64,000 nt of DNA, from contig CM057232.1 in assembly GCA_029891385.1 (NCBI GenBank), forward strand, positions 63,983,824 through 64,047,823, in the 5' to 3' direction. Source of the stretch: Erythroxylum novogranatense (lineage: Eukaryota > Streptophyta > Magnoliopsida > Malpighiales > Erythroxylaceae). The translations under genes and the position numbers were made by a program. Of the stretch, positions 46,854-57,777 are shown piece after piece (the stretch's first letter is position 1; every line of letters starts with the position of its first letter). Below the pieces are notes generated by a model. It saw only the letters and a program-made list of their open reading frames with translations, made no database searches and was not told where the DNA came from.

Positions 46854-48093
46854 AGCTCTAGGTGCAAGTTACTAGTGATAACATTTTCAATGTCAACTTA
46901 AGCATTTTCCTCTTAGTAGAGTTTAAGATCAAGAAATCATTTCACCTCCCATTAAAGTCTTCATAGATAGAGTAAAGAAATACACTTATAAGATCCTTCA
47001 TTGGTGAAAGGATTGCATTCCCTCTTATGAAATAGTAGGCAGTCATAAATTGGAAGAAATATGGCCAAATAGATGTTTTGTCAACAGTGATGACACCTTT
47101 TTCAAGTTTAAAAACAAAGAAGCAATCATTATGGTACTTGAGGCTAGTCCTTGGTATGTTCAGAGTAAACTAGTTATGTTGCAATCATAGTAGTCTAGAA
47201 TGAAAATTGAAGAAGTTAAACAAAAAAAATAAACTTTTATAGATCAGTATTTAAAAAGTTCCTCCAGAATATTAGAAAAAAAATGGCTTGAGCTATCTTA
47301 CAAGCTACATTGCAAATGCCCAAAGGTGCTATATTAAGCTAGGTTGATCTCATCTTGCTTGTTGGGAGAGAGGAAGCTTTTAGACCACCTTGTTTAGCTA
47401 GATAGTAAGCAATTACTCAGCAATGAACACTAACTAAAATAAGCCGAGAATGAGTACTTGTCCCTTACGAGAATCAAACTCGTGTCTTCTACACCTACAT
47501 CTCAATTGGATCGGCTTGGGTTGTATTAATGGAATAGCATAGGAAAGCAGCCATTGTATGCTACCATGATATAATTTGGATTCTAAAAGATTATATTGCA
47601 ACTATATGGGTCGATCTCTTGTATCGAAGCAAATATCCATTTCTATTCATTTTTTCAGTTTGCTCCACCATAAATGGATTTTGCTGTGGACAAAGTACCC
47701 TGATCTTGACATCTAAGCAAAAATCCTTTGAGCCACCTTGGTGGCGGATAATAGCATAGGGAAAACACTCAACTACGACCAACAACTGATATATAATACA
47801 GTCACCAAGAAAGTTTTACTCGCTCCTAAACTTCAACTCTACGGTGAGTTTAGCCACCACCTTCAGGCCTCAGCTCTACTCAAGGGTGATATAAAAAATA
47901 GCAAATTAGTTTGGCATTCTCTTTTTTGATGAGGGAGGGGGTTCAGACGTGAACTTGAAAGGTTAAGCTCCATACTAGTCATGAAACATGAGGTCCACCA
48001 TGGTCCGACTTCTTCATGCATTCCCGATCTTTATTTGAATGTGTCATTCACACACCTTTCTATGTCTATTGGGTTGGAAAAATCATTGGGGCC
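46854..48093. other. Unassigned DNA between the host element and the Athila-like element
   Basis: AT-rich, no LTR ends. It contains the DUF4283-like remnant described separately and a T-arm-like sequence near 47468. Small frames at 47591-47929 on both strands show no known domain. The last bases hold the gggcc target duplication (48089-48093). Confidence 0.5.
47050..47193 (+). pseudogene. DUF4283-like remnant
   Basis: One frame reads EEIWPNRCFVNSDDTFF, KEAIIMVLEASPWYV, then KLVMLQS followed by two stops. The pattern (phenylalanine-rich strand, EAI..VLE..PWYV, then LVMLQ-W) is that of DUF4283, found in plant zinc-knuckle proteins and many LINE ORF1s. Trp expected after MLQS is a stop. No start, no knuckle and no RT nearby, so it is an old fragment. 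Confidence 0.5.
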
Positions 48094-49618
48094 TGATTAT
48101 TCCAAAGTTTATTATGTAAATTGGCAACACGTTTATGGCCTTTACTACACTTTTTGACTCCTAATTCTTGATTTTGTGCTTATATTATTCCTTGAGTGTG
48201 CACTTTTATTTTATGCAATTTGATAGTAAAAATTCTCACAATTGGTATTAATTGCACTTCTTAATTTTTCTAAGAACAATTGATACTGCAAATTGCTATT
48301 GTTGATTGTAAGAACCTCAAGGAGAAGGGAATCAATATGCTGAATTGAAGTCAACAGGAGACCAGAGCCTTCAGGAAAAGTTTGTTATAGTGAGCCCATC
48401 TGTCGCCACAGCGAAACACAAAGAATCCAGGCTGAGCTTTCAGGAAAACTTCTCCGTGGTGAAGATTAATTCTTTCGCTATGACGAAGGATCCAAGATTC
48501 ACGCAAAGCCTTTCGGGAAAGGTACACCGCGGCGAACTTGCCTGTTGCCACTGCGAAACGTCAAAAACCTGAAACATATTTGGAAAAATCTCTCACTGTT
48601 TTGAACCAACCCACCAACATAACGTTTAAAAACATGTCAAATTAGGTTATAAGCAATTTTTTTCTATAGAGAAGAGCTGACACATTTTTCATACATACAC
48701 TTTTCATCTGTCTCACTCTCGACCTTCATCCATCAACCATTTTTACTTTTCATTGTCACTGTTCATCATTTGCTACTGCTGCCATGGGTGTTATCTGTGT
48801 GTTTACAGTTGTGAGTGCTCCTAGAGTGACGCTTTGCTAAGCACCATTTCCTCTTGAAGATGTAGTGATGGCTTAAGTTCAATGGGATTCAAAGGGGAGT
48901 CGTTCATTTATGTTTAACCACATTTTTATGAACTCCTAAGTTAGGATTTATGCTTTGTAGTTAGATTTTCTTGGTTATAGTTTAATCAAGTATCGAATAA
49001 TGTATTGTGTTATGGATTAGTTGATGTAGAACCTTGAGCTTTAATATATGAAGTTTCATTTTTTTTAATGATTGTGTTAATTCTCTTTTATCAACCTAGT
49101 TGTGTTTGATATTGAGATAATGCTTGGTCCAAGTTGACCACTAGCATTAACTTGCCCATTACACACACTAACATGCATTCAACAAGGTTTTAAGAAATAG
49201 AGTTCATTAATTAAAACCTTGGACTTAAAGAGTTCTTTAAGGTTTATCATTTGAAAACTTAGTGAGTTTAGCTCCCAATTTTTTTTGAACTATGATAGCC
49301 AAAGCTCAATTTCAAGAGGATTTTATCGTATTTGATCATTGTTTGAGTTTTCACTTTTCATTTCCCGAAAATCCAAAAATACCTTCTTGTATACTTTCCT
49401 TTCATTTAGTTCAATTTCCTTATTTTTTATCAAAAATCCTAAACCCCACTCTTAACTAATTTAGTTTGCATTCCATGACAATTAGGCTAGTTTAGATCAT
49501 TTGCACTAGGTTCCGATTAAGTGAGACAATTCGAGGTTGCGCTCTATATTGCAATCCTTGGAATTAAATTTTTGATTCGGTTTCTAAGGGATTAACCTAA
49601 AGACTTAAAACTCGATCA
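48094..49618 (+). repeat. Athila-like 5' LTR
   Basis: 1525 bp, similar throughout to 57778-59311. It contains a palindrome array (48375-48560) with sites such as TCGCCACAGCGAAA and ACACCGCGGCGAAC. The rest is AT-rich without domains. Confidence 0.9.
48375..48560. repeat. TTCGCCGCGGCGAA-type palindrome cluster, 5' LTR
   Basis: Six decayed sites near 48386, 48408, 48455, 48480, 48530 and 48550. Most departures from the consensus are C to T or G to A, as expected from decay of methylated CpG. Confidence 0.7.
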
Positions 49619-49620
49619 AA

Positions 49621-49642
49621 ATGACGTCGTTGCTGGGGGACC
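49621..49642 (+). other. Primer binding site, tRNA-Asp-like (Athila type)
   Basis: atgacgtcgttgctggggga lies 2 bases after the LTR. It matches the usual Athila primer site TGGCGCCGTTGCCGGGGA with transitions at CpG or CpC positions. Confidence 0.75.
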
Positions 49643-51323
49643 AAGCAATTGGTTTTCCTTAGGTTAGTCATTGTCATCTTTGTTTATCGTTGATGATAGG
49701 AACCTTTTCCTTTAGATTTCATTTTTGGATAGTTTTATTTCATACTTGTCTATAGTATAGGTTTTTAATTTTTCTTTGCATAGCATAAATTAAAAAAAAA
49801 AACACAAACAATGTTAGCGATCTAGAAGGGGGGTTGAATAGATCTTTAAACTTTTTGTAATTTTCTACAATAAAATCAGAAGTTAATTCACACAAAAACA
49901 ACTTAATCAAATCCAAATGTAAAAGAGTAGGAAAGAAGATCAAACACTGTTTTTATAGAGGTTCGGTGTTAAGACCTACGTCCTCTACCTAAGCTCCCAC
50001 TTAGGATTTTGCAAACCACTTTATTGCACACTTTGTAGTTCAGTGTGAACTCTTACAATACCGCTTGATTTCTGGCTCAAGCTACCTTTACACTTGATTT
50101 GTCTTCCGGCACAAATCCTACCAATACTACTTGATTTTCGGCTCAAGCTACCTTTACAAATGATTTGTCTTCCGAAACAAATCCTACCAATACCACTTGA
50201 TTTTCGCCTGTTACCTCACACGTGACCTTTCACTAGTCACTCAAATTGTAAGAGAAATAAGATAAAGATTGAAGAACAAAGCTCAATACATGATGTAATA
50301 AGATAAGAACAATAATGAGCAATTTTGGAGCAATAGAAGAGTATGTAGGCTTGTAGAACTTCTCTTAACTCTTCTTCCATCATCCTCTATTTATACTTGA
50401 AGAAATATAGCTGTTGGGAACCCATATAGCCGTTGCATGATTGTTATGACTGTTCCTTAACAATCTCCCTTCCATTTTTGGCTAATTGGACCGTTGGAAT
50501 TTATTTTCTGTACGCATAAGTCGACTTGTCGAGTTGTATAAGTCGACTTGTAACCATAAGTCGACTTGTCGAGTTGTATAAGTTGACTTGTGACAACATT
50601 TTACGTAAACTTGCATCTCCGCTCTTCTATAAGTCGACTTGTGATGTGTAAGTCGACTTGTGGTCCACGATAAGTCAACTTGTATGCTGTTAGTCGACTT
50701 GTGTTGACATATCTTCATATATTAGTCGACATATGATGTTCTAGTCGACTTATGTAAGCTTCAACAGTAATATCCACTCAAATCTTCTATAATCTTCATT
50801 ATTTAAGCCTCTTTCTCTTATAGGAAACTTCCATCTTGATTCTTCAATGATTTATCACTTGTCCATCTTGATTTGCACAATAATAATCCCAAAATACCTG
50901 AAACAATTTCTTAACCAATTCTATACATTTTATTATTATCAAAATATAAGTGGGATTTAATTTGTCAACCACCATTGGTCCAACAAACAAAAGCATACTT
51001 TCATAGCTGGATTTTTCATACTTAGCATCTTTCATACATACCCAGCTTCATACATACTTTTACACTCCATACACTCACATCCTTCACATCTTATCTTTTA
51101 TTTGACTTTGTGTGTTTGTGAGTAAATTTTGTTACGATTTCTTTCATTTGAATTGTTTTTGTGTATGCCCTAGAGAGCTAGACTTGTTCCTTTCTAAATT
51201 AAGATTGAGAGACGCCTAAGGAAGATTAGAAAAGAGAGGAAACAACAAGAGAGAAGTAAGGTGGTTGTGGAAGAGGAGTCAAATCAGCCAACTAGTGAGA
51301 GTGAGTCAAGAGAAAGAGTGATC
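49643..51323 (+). other. Athila-like 5' leader
   Basis: About 1.7 kb without coding sequence. It contains alternating ACTTGATTTKYSGGCTCAAG-like and ACAAATCCTACCAATACC segments (50060-50200, three rounds, about 65-bp period). It also holds the AAGTCGACTT cluster at 50518-50751. Confidence 0.65.
50518..50751. repeat. Array of about ten AAGTCGACTT palindromes (Athila-like leader)
   Basis: Perfect copies at 50518, 50540, 50558, 50631 and 50650. One-base variants include AAGTTGACTT (50580), AAGTCAACTT (50672), TAGTCGACTT (50691) and later AGTCGACA and CTAGTCGACTT forms. The motif is the same as in the unrelated copia element. Confidence 0.9.
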
Positions 51324-52460
51324 ATGGCTAAGAACCCAGCTTTTATACAAAATCCTAACTTTCATGCTAACCAACCTAGAAATGGTGATAATGGAGGAAA
51401 TGGAGAGCATGAGAGAGTTGGAGAGAACAATAGGAATCAGAGACGGAGAACCATTAGGGAAGCAACAACTTCTAATGTGAATTATGATCCATTTACTACT
51501 GCTTGTCCTAATTTTGATGTTAATTTTGAAGTGAAAGGATTACTTATTAATTCTCTTTCTAAATTTCATGGTTTGGCAGGAGAGGATCCCCACATGCACT
51601 TACAATCCTTGTCTATGATCTTTCAGAGTATGAAGCTAGTGGGAGCATCACTAGATCAAGTTCTATAGAAGGTTTTTCATTTGTCCCTGAAAAGAAAAGC
51701 ACGGGAGTGGTATACACGAGCCTCCTAAGGCACGTGGAGAATGCCTACCATAGCTGGGCCAATTTGAGGAAAGCTTTCTTAGAGAAGTATTTTCCAGCTT
51801 CCAGGACTTCATCGATGAGGAAAGAGATCTACTCATCTCAGCAAGATTATGATGAATCCCTTTATGATTATTGGAATCGCTTCTAAGATCTGCTATCCAG
51901 ATGCCCCCATCACCAGATAAGGGTATGTTGGATGTGGCATCAGAAGGTTCTTTGATTGATCTTATAGCTTAGAAAGAATGAGATTTGATCAAGAAGATGG
52001 CTCTAAATCATCAACAGTATAGTGTGAGAGATACCAGAGGGGTACATGAGTTAGGAACTTCAATAGCCCAGGCTAAAAGAATGGACAGCTTAGAGTCTAA
52101 GGTAGACTCATTGGAGAACAGAATCACTTCATAATTGTCTTTCATCACTATATAATTGAAGAACATGAATGTGCATTGACCATCATCTTCTATGGAACTT
52201 ACAACACCCAGTTGTGATACTTGTGGGTCGGTAATGCACATAACCAGTGTTTGCCTAGGTTGGTATGAGGAGGTGTCTACAGTGTATCTGGGAAGAAGAA
52301 ATCAGAAATGGGACCTCTACTCTAACACTTACAATGAGGGTTGGAAGGCCAATCCTATATTTAGTTGGAGGAATGAAGCAGGAAGAGCTCCAAACAGATT
52401 TCAACAGGGAGAAGGAGTTGATACTTTCACTAACCAATTTGCCAACCAATAGCAAGCTTT
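51324..52460 (+). pseudogene. Athila-type Gag with CCHC knuckle
   Basis: Start MAKNPAFIQNPNF; then NFEVKGLLINSLSKFHGLAGEDPHMHL, the usual Athila Gag core start. KRKAREWYTRAS, SWANLRKAFLEKYFPASRTS and LSRCPHHQ follow. The knuckle is CDTCGSVMHITSVC (52212-52253, C-X2-C-X4-H-X4-C). Stop at 51666-51668 and at least two frame changes (frames at 51324, 51752 and 52192 differ). I chose the inner ATG at 51324 because the upstream codons from 51261 have no family match. Confidence 0.85.
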
Positions 52461-53904
52461 GATTGTCCCAACCAAAGAGGATACCAATCAACTGCTACAA
52501 AATATGATGACTTTGATAAAGGAAGAAAGGAATTATAATACCAATCAATTTAATGCAATAGCCACTCTCATCCAGCAGGATTCCTCCAAACCAGCTGCTC
52601 GGTTCAATGCTTTAGAAAAGAGAATGGAGCAATGGGAGACAAAGGCAGAAAATATCAACTCTTATGTGACTCAATTGTCCAACAACATGAGCGAGAACCC
52701 AGCAAGAAGCAGTGAAACAATTCCTTCTAACACTGTGATGAATCCAAAAGGTCTGAATGCAATTGCCTTGCGAAGTGGGAAACAAGTGTGGTTTCATCAT
52801 CAAGAAGAAGAAGCATGTGATGAGGACATTGAGAGTGAAGAAATGCCTCTACCAACGGAGAAAATCAAAAAGTCTGAAAGTTTCAAGGAAGAATCATTAT
52901 TGAATGAAAGGAAGTCTACATTAAAGAATAAAGGAGCTACTTCAGAGAGTTCTAAGGACAAAGCTGAGCATGGGGAATCAAGCAAGCATGAAACGAAAGG
53001 TAAGGAGGTAAATCTTCAAGACCTTTCTTTTCTAAATTCATATTTAATGAGTAAGCGTATGACTGAAATTAAGTATGAGAAAGATATAAATGATCTGTTT
53101 GAAAAAGTCGAAGTCAATGTTGTCTTGCTTGATTTAGTGAAAAGAGTTCCAGCCTATGCTAAGTATCTAAAGGACTTGTGCACCAACAAGAGGAAGTTTA
53201 GGCCCAATGAGAGAATCCAAGTGAGTTCAATTGTGTTAGCCCTGTTTAAACCTTAATTACCTATCAAGTGTCAAGACCCTGGATCTTTTACTATTCCATG
53301 CATAATAGGGAAAGTTACCATAGGAAGAGCCTTGTTAAATCTGGGGGTGGCAATCAACGTGATGCCTAAGTCTGTCTATCAATCATTAGGAGTCAAGAGT
53401 TTACAGCCCACATCTGTTGTGTTACAATTGGCTGATAAATCATTTAGGCATCCAGTGGGGATTATCGAAGACATTTTGGTCCAGGTTAAAGGTTTAGTTT
53501 TTCCAACTGATTTTTATGTGCTTGATATGTCTTCTGAAGTTATGCAGGACACTTCCTTAATTCTCGAGCGACCATTCTTGAGGACAGCCAGCACTATGGT
53601 CAGCATGAAGGAAGGTAAGATCAACAAAGAGGTGGGCGATCAATAAGTTAGCTTTAATATTTATGAAGCTATGAAACACCCCCATAAGGACTATTCACTC
53701 CTAGGAGTGAACATGTTGGATATTGTTGTTAATGATGCATGCATTGAGTTTGAATGGGCAATGAACCCATTGACTGATGATTCCTTAGAGAAACTGTTTT
53801 CTATTGATGTTTCAAGTGAACTACAGAGTGAGGATGATAGCTCAAAACTGGAAAGTAGTCAAGTTACCTCACCACAGTATGGCTATGAGCAAAACGTCCC
53901 GTAG
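52461..53904 (+). pseudogene. Athila-type Gag C-terminus and aspartic protease
   Basis: An acidic, coiled linker with NPKGLNAIALRSGKQ, then RVPAYAKYLKDLCTNKRK and KCQDPGSFTIPC. The protease region reads ALLNLGVAINVMPKSVYQSL, where Athila has DLGAS: the catalytic Asp is Asn here (GAT to AAT). LQLADKSFRHPVGIIEDILV and LILERPFLRTA follow, as in the family. The frame is constant with stops at 53254-53256 and 53644-53646. It ends before any RT motif. Confidence 0.85.
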
Positions 53905-54932
53905 GAGTTGAAAGACCCACCTTAAACAATAGGTTGTTTCTCTTCTTTCACTTACAATGTACTTTTGCATATTAATTGAAGATGAGATGACATTGTTATG
54001 CATGAGCATGTTGGCTAAGTGTGGGGAAGGAACTTAATCAGTAGGATTAGGATTACTTTTTAGTAGGATTTAGGTTTAATTGTTTTGTTTCAATAATTCA
54101 TCCTCCCTTTTGAATTCTACATTTTAGTGGATACATGATACATCTCTCATGGTAAAGGAAACTGGTGTAGATGGTGGGTTGCATGTCATATTGAACTGCT
54201 TAAGGACTTGTAAATGAGCTGAGTATCCCGTAGAATTTTTCATGTATTTTCTCTTTTGTGCTTCGGGAAATCTACGCCATGGCATGGTACTTTTGTTGTG
54301 GCGATCCCATTCGTTGTCGTGGCATAATGCCTCTTAAGCAACTTCGCTGAGGCGTGAATCAACTTTTTTGCCGTAATGAACAGTGGTATATAGTCCTTAA
54401 AGAGCTTTCTGTGCGAATATTCCCTCGTGAATTTTCTCTTTTACCCTTAATGTTATTATGATCTTTCATATTCCCTTCATCTTTTTCTTCATTTCCCCTT
54501 TAGCTCCTTCTACACCTGCCTACCCCTTCTTTCCCTCTCCTTTTCATCTATTACATTCAAAGTTTGTCGCTTCAACTCCAAGCTACCTAGTGCCTTCTTT
54601 TCCTTCTTGTTCATCTCCCTTCCACCAGTCCTCGTGCATTGTTGGTGATCATTTCTTTCTTGCCTTTCTTCGTAAGTATTCTCCCTTTCCTTTGGTTGTT
54701 ATTTTCTTATGTTTCTGTCGATTAGGGTTAGTTCGCCAAGGCGAAGACGTTTGTTTCACCGCAACGTGGAAGACTGGAATTTTTCGTTGTGGCGACAGAC
54801 TTGTTTTTTCACGGCATGAGCGCATAATTTTCACCACAGCGACAGACCCATTTCGCCATGGCGAGCTTCCAGATTTTAATGTTTGAATTTGTTTAATCCT
54901 TGTGTTTATTTTTTCTTGTTTTTTGCAGGAAA
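53905..54932 (+). other. Non-coding spacer replacing RT-integrase, with palindrome clusters
   Basis: No RT, RNase H or integrase motif in any frame. A PPT-like CTAAGTGTGGGGAAGG lies at 54015-54030. Palindrome clusters at about 54260-54400 and 54725-54865 include TTCGCCAAGGCGAA and TTTCGCCATGGCGA. The other small frames are C/T-rich without a known domain. Confidence 0.65.
54725..54865. repeat. TTCGCCRYGGCGAA-type palindrome cluster upstream of the accessory ORF
   Basis: Sites read TTCGCCAAGGCGAA, TTTCACCGCAACGTGG, TCGTTGTGGCGA, ACCACAGCGA and TTTCGCCATGGCGA, about 20-30 bp apart. They directly precede the accessory reading frame. Confidence 0.7.
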
Positions 54933-56140
54933 ATGCCTCAAACTAAGAATGCTTCTCGTCCCTCTCGCTCTTCTTGCTCCAGTTTCTTCCTTTCCTCCCA
55001 CTCCACCCAATCCTCCCATCCATCCCACTCCTCTGCTCCTTCTTCTCAGCCAACTGATCCCGAGTACACCAACTTAGCTGAGAAGATCGACGCTAGGCCA
55101 ATCCTTAAGGAGCGCCCCTTTCCTTTGACTCCTCATAATAATCCTTTTGTTCGCCGAATTGTAAATTCTCAGCTAACAGGATTAGTTCACCCTAGGGACT
55201 AGGGAAATGACAAATTCATTCATTATTTCTATATTTATGCCCACCTTCATGATACCTTGGAAATTAATTTTCGGGATGTCATTGTCCCCACCGCTTTCAC
55301 CACAACCGCTATTCGAGAACATTATAACCTGCCCCCCATCTTTTGCTGCTACTATGAGCAACTTATCCATCCCTACCCCTGGGACGATGTCCTTCTACCC
55401 TTTGTCCTAAGGATGCCGAATGACATCACCCCAGAATTAATCAACGCTATCTTAAACGTTTTGACCATCGCCCTTAGTCCCGTCCTTGGCTTCACCTTAT
55501 AAGCAACAAGATCCTTCCCACCTCCCACCTAGCATACATAACCAAACAACAAGCCCTTTATTTGAACCGTCTTATGACCGGTCGCCCGGTCGACATAGCT
55601 CACACCATTGTCTCCGCCCTTCGTGATTTTATTACCATCGCAAAACTCACCAACTCCATCATCTTCCCTCACCTCATTACCGAAATATTCTGGGACCATA
55701 ACATCCTAGAATATGATAATGATAGCTATTTTGACCCGGCACCTTTGTTTCGTTATGTTCACCTTAAACAACCCCACCTACAACCTCCTCCTTGATCCCC
55801 TCCCCTCCCACCCCCAGCACCTCCTAAGTCCACATCCTTTCCCGATGTTACTGCTACACATACCAACGCCTTGCCTCGTGAGGACTCGCCTTCCACTCCG
55901 ACACCTACTGAGTTAATCACCTTGCAGACACTCACTCGCCAAGTGGATGCTCTGCAGGAGACTCTTCTCTAGGTGGCAGCCTGATAGTAGCAAGATAGCC
56001 GGTATCACCGACAGATGGTTGCTTTGATTGTTGCGCACCTGCATTTCCCACTTCCTTCTGAGGAAGATGACCCCATTGACGACACCGGCACATCTGAGGC
56101 TACCCCTTTGGACACTGCGGAGGATCAAACGATGGATTAG
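54933..56140 (+). pseudogene. Athila-type accessory ORF (putative plant transposon protein)
   Basis: About 400 codons in pieces. Ser/Pro-rich start MPQTKNASRPSRSS; central INFRDVIVPTAFTTTAIREHY, then ILPTSHLAYITKQQALYLN, MTGRPVDIAHTI and IIFPHLITEIFW. These match the plant 'putative transposon protein' domain often found in Athila-like elements. The C-terminus has a short heptad segment (LQTLTRQVDALQETLL) and an acidic tail. Stops at 55200-55202 and beyond 55790; one frame change near 55495. The role is unknown in the family. Confidence 0.7.
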
Positions 56141-57777
56141 TTCGAGTGCTTCCTTTTGTATTTTCTTTTTGTTGAAATTTTTGTTTTAGTTCATTCTTTT
56201 GATACTCAGATCCTTTTGTACAGTCCAACATTTTGCAACCCATTAATCTATGAAATTCTTTTTCTCCTTCCACTTTATTCTTATGGCGCTTTCCATTTTC
56301 ACTGTATTGCTTAATTCTATTACTTGTTCATTTTCATTGAGGACAATGTGTTATTTAAGTGTGGGGGGAGGTTTTCTCATCTTACATCTCTTGTTTGTGC
56401 TCTATTTTGGCCATTTATATGTTTGCTTTGGTCAATTATGCATACTGTTAAAAATTTTAAACTTGGTGATTGCAGAATTGAGTTTCTGCCATTTTTCACC
56501 GCGGCGTACTGTGTCTTCGTCGCGGCCAAATGCACATTTTTTTCTGGGGCGAACTTTATTCTTCGCTGCGGTATTGATTGCACTAGACAATTTCGCCACG
56601 GTGAACTAATTTTTCACCGTGACGCCACACTATTACAGGACCAATTTATTTTAAGAAATTTGCCTCAATTTAACCATTCGACTCTTTTCACTTTTGTTGT
56701 CAAAGAATTTATAAGTTTCAAAGTGATTCTTGAGTTTTTGAAAATACTTACCATTCTTTAAATGATAGTCAAATTTGGCTAATTTTATTTTCGATGTTTT
56801 CAACACAAAGTAAGTGAAGGCATGCTGACAAAGTAGCACTTTATTTTTTTAAGACTTGAGACTATTCATGGAGATATTATCCTTGTTGGAAGGATATTTG
56901 GGGCTAAATTTTTCAATTCTTGTGTGCATCTGCTTATTTCATATCTCTCTAGAACTTGTTTCAATTCTTAATCAGAGCTTTATGAACTAGAATTTTGGTA
57001 ACATGATGGAGGCGCTCTTTCAAAACCTTTTGACCTAAACATAATACCATAAACACTTATCCATTTCTAGCCCCTTGAGCTATAATTTTTAAGTACATGC
57101 ACGCATCTTTATATGGTGTCAATAGGTTATTTTGCATTTTCTTCTAGTTATCTCATAAAAAATGTATTTTACTTATGTGTTCTAAAAAACAAGAGAAAAG
57201 AAAGAAAAAGAGAAAAATAAAAAAATAAAAAAAGCAACAAATATATTTTTATGTGTATGTGTTATATTTATGTTCTTAAAAAAATGTAATATCATTTGTG
57301 TAAATATTGTCTTACTGTTGACATCTATTTCATAATTATAGAGCATGTACTCATACATATTCTTCCTTCATCCATTCCATCCATTTCATCTAGCCTGCTG
57401 TGCATTACAACCTTGAAAAGTCCTCTTGATTTTCAAAATTATATTTCTTGTAGTGGAGAAGTAGGACTATTACAAGCTTATGGTAGAGAATGGACTAATC
57501 ATATTTTAGAGTGAAAATATCCCTAAACACAAGTGAGATGAGAGCAAACACCTTAACTTGAGTGAAATCTCTTTTGTTCAATCTCTTGGATTAAACTCTT
57601 ATAGTGTTTATTTTCTTGGAACTCTTTCAGTCTACTTTGGTTGATTTCTGAGAAATTGATTTTTGCTAATTTCCTATTATTATTTTAAGCATGGTCAGAA
57701 TTTTTCTTTTACACTTGTGTCTCTTTGACTCTTATAAACTTTGTCTAGGAGTACAAAGGTCTAAGTGTGGAAGAATT
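56141..57777 (+). other. Athila-like 3' untranslated region
   Basis: AT-rich with no coding domain. TTAAGTGTGGGGGGAGG at 56355-56371 and CTAAGTGTGG at 57761-57770 are PPT-like; the second abuts the 3' LTR. A palindrome cluster at 56490-56640 includes CACCGCGGCG and TTCGTCGCGGCC. A lysine-codon-like A-rich run is at 57180-57245. Confidence 0.65.
56490..56640. repeat. CG-rich palindrome cluster after the accessory ORF
   Basis: Sites TTTCACCGCGGCG, CTTCGTCGCGGCC, TTCGCTGCGG, TTTCGCCACGGTGAA and TTTCACCGTGACG, spaced about 20-30 bp in AT-rich DNA. They have the same consensus as the LTR clusters of this element. Confidence 0.7.

Noticed and set aside
47738..47929. 63-codon + frame MVADNSIGKTL...
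   Set aside because: Short, no recognisable domain, no promoter or intron signals; likely chance in unassigned DNA.
56250..56761. Hydrophobic frames downstream of the Athila-like accessory ORF, considered as an envelope-like protein
   Set aside because: Frames overlap in two registers, contain the PPT-like motif and the palindrome cluster, and show no signal peptide plus ectodomain layout. The T-rich DNA explains the hydrophobicity.
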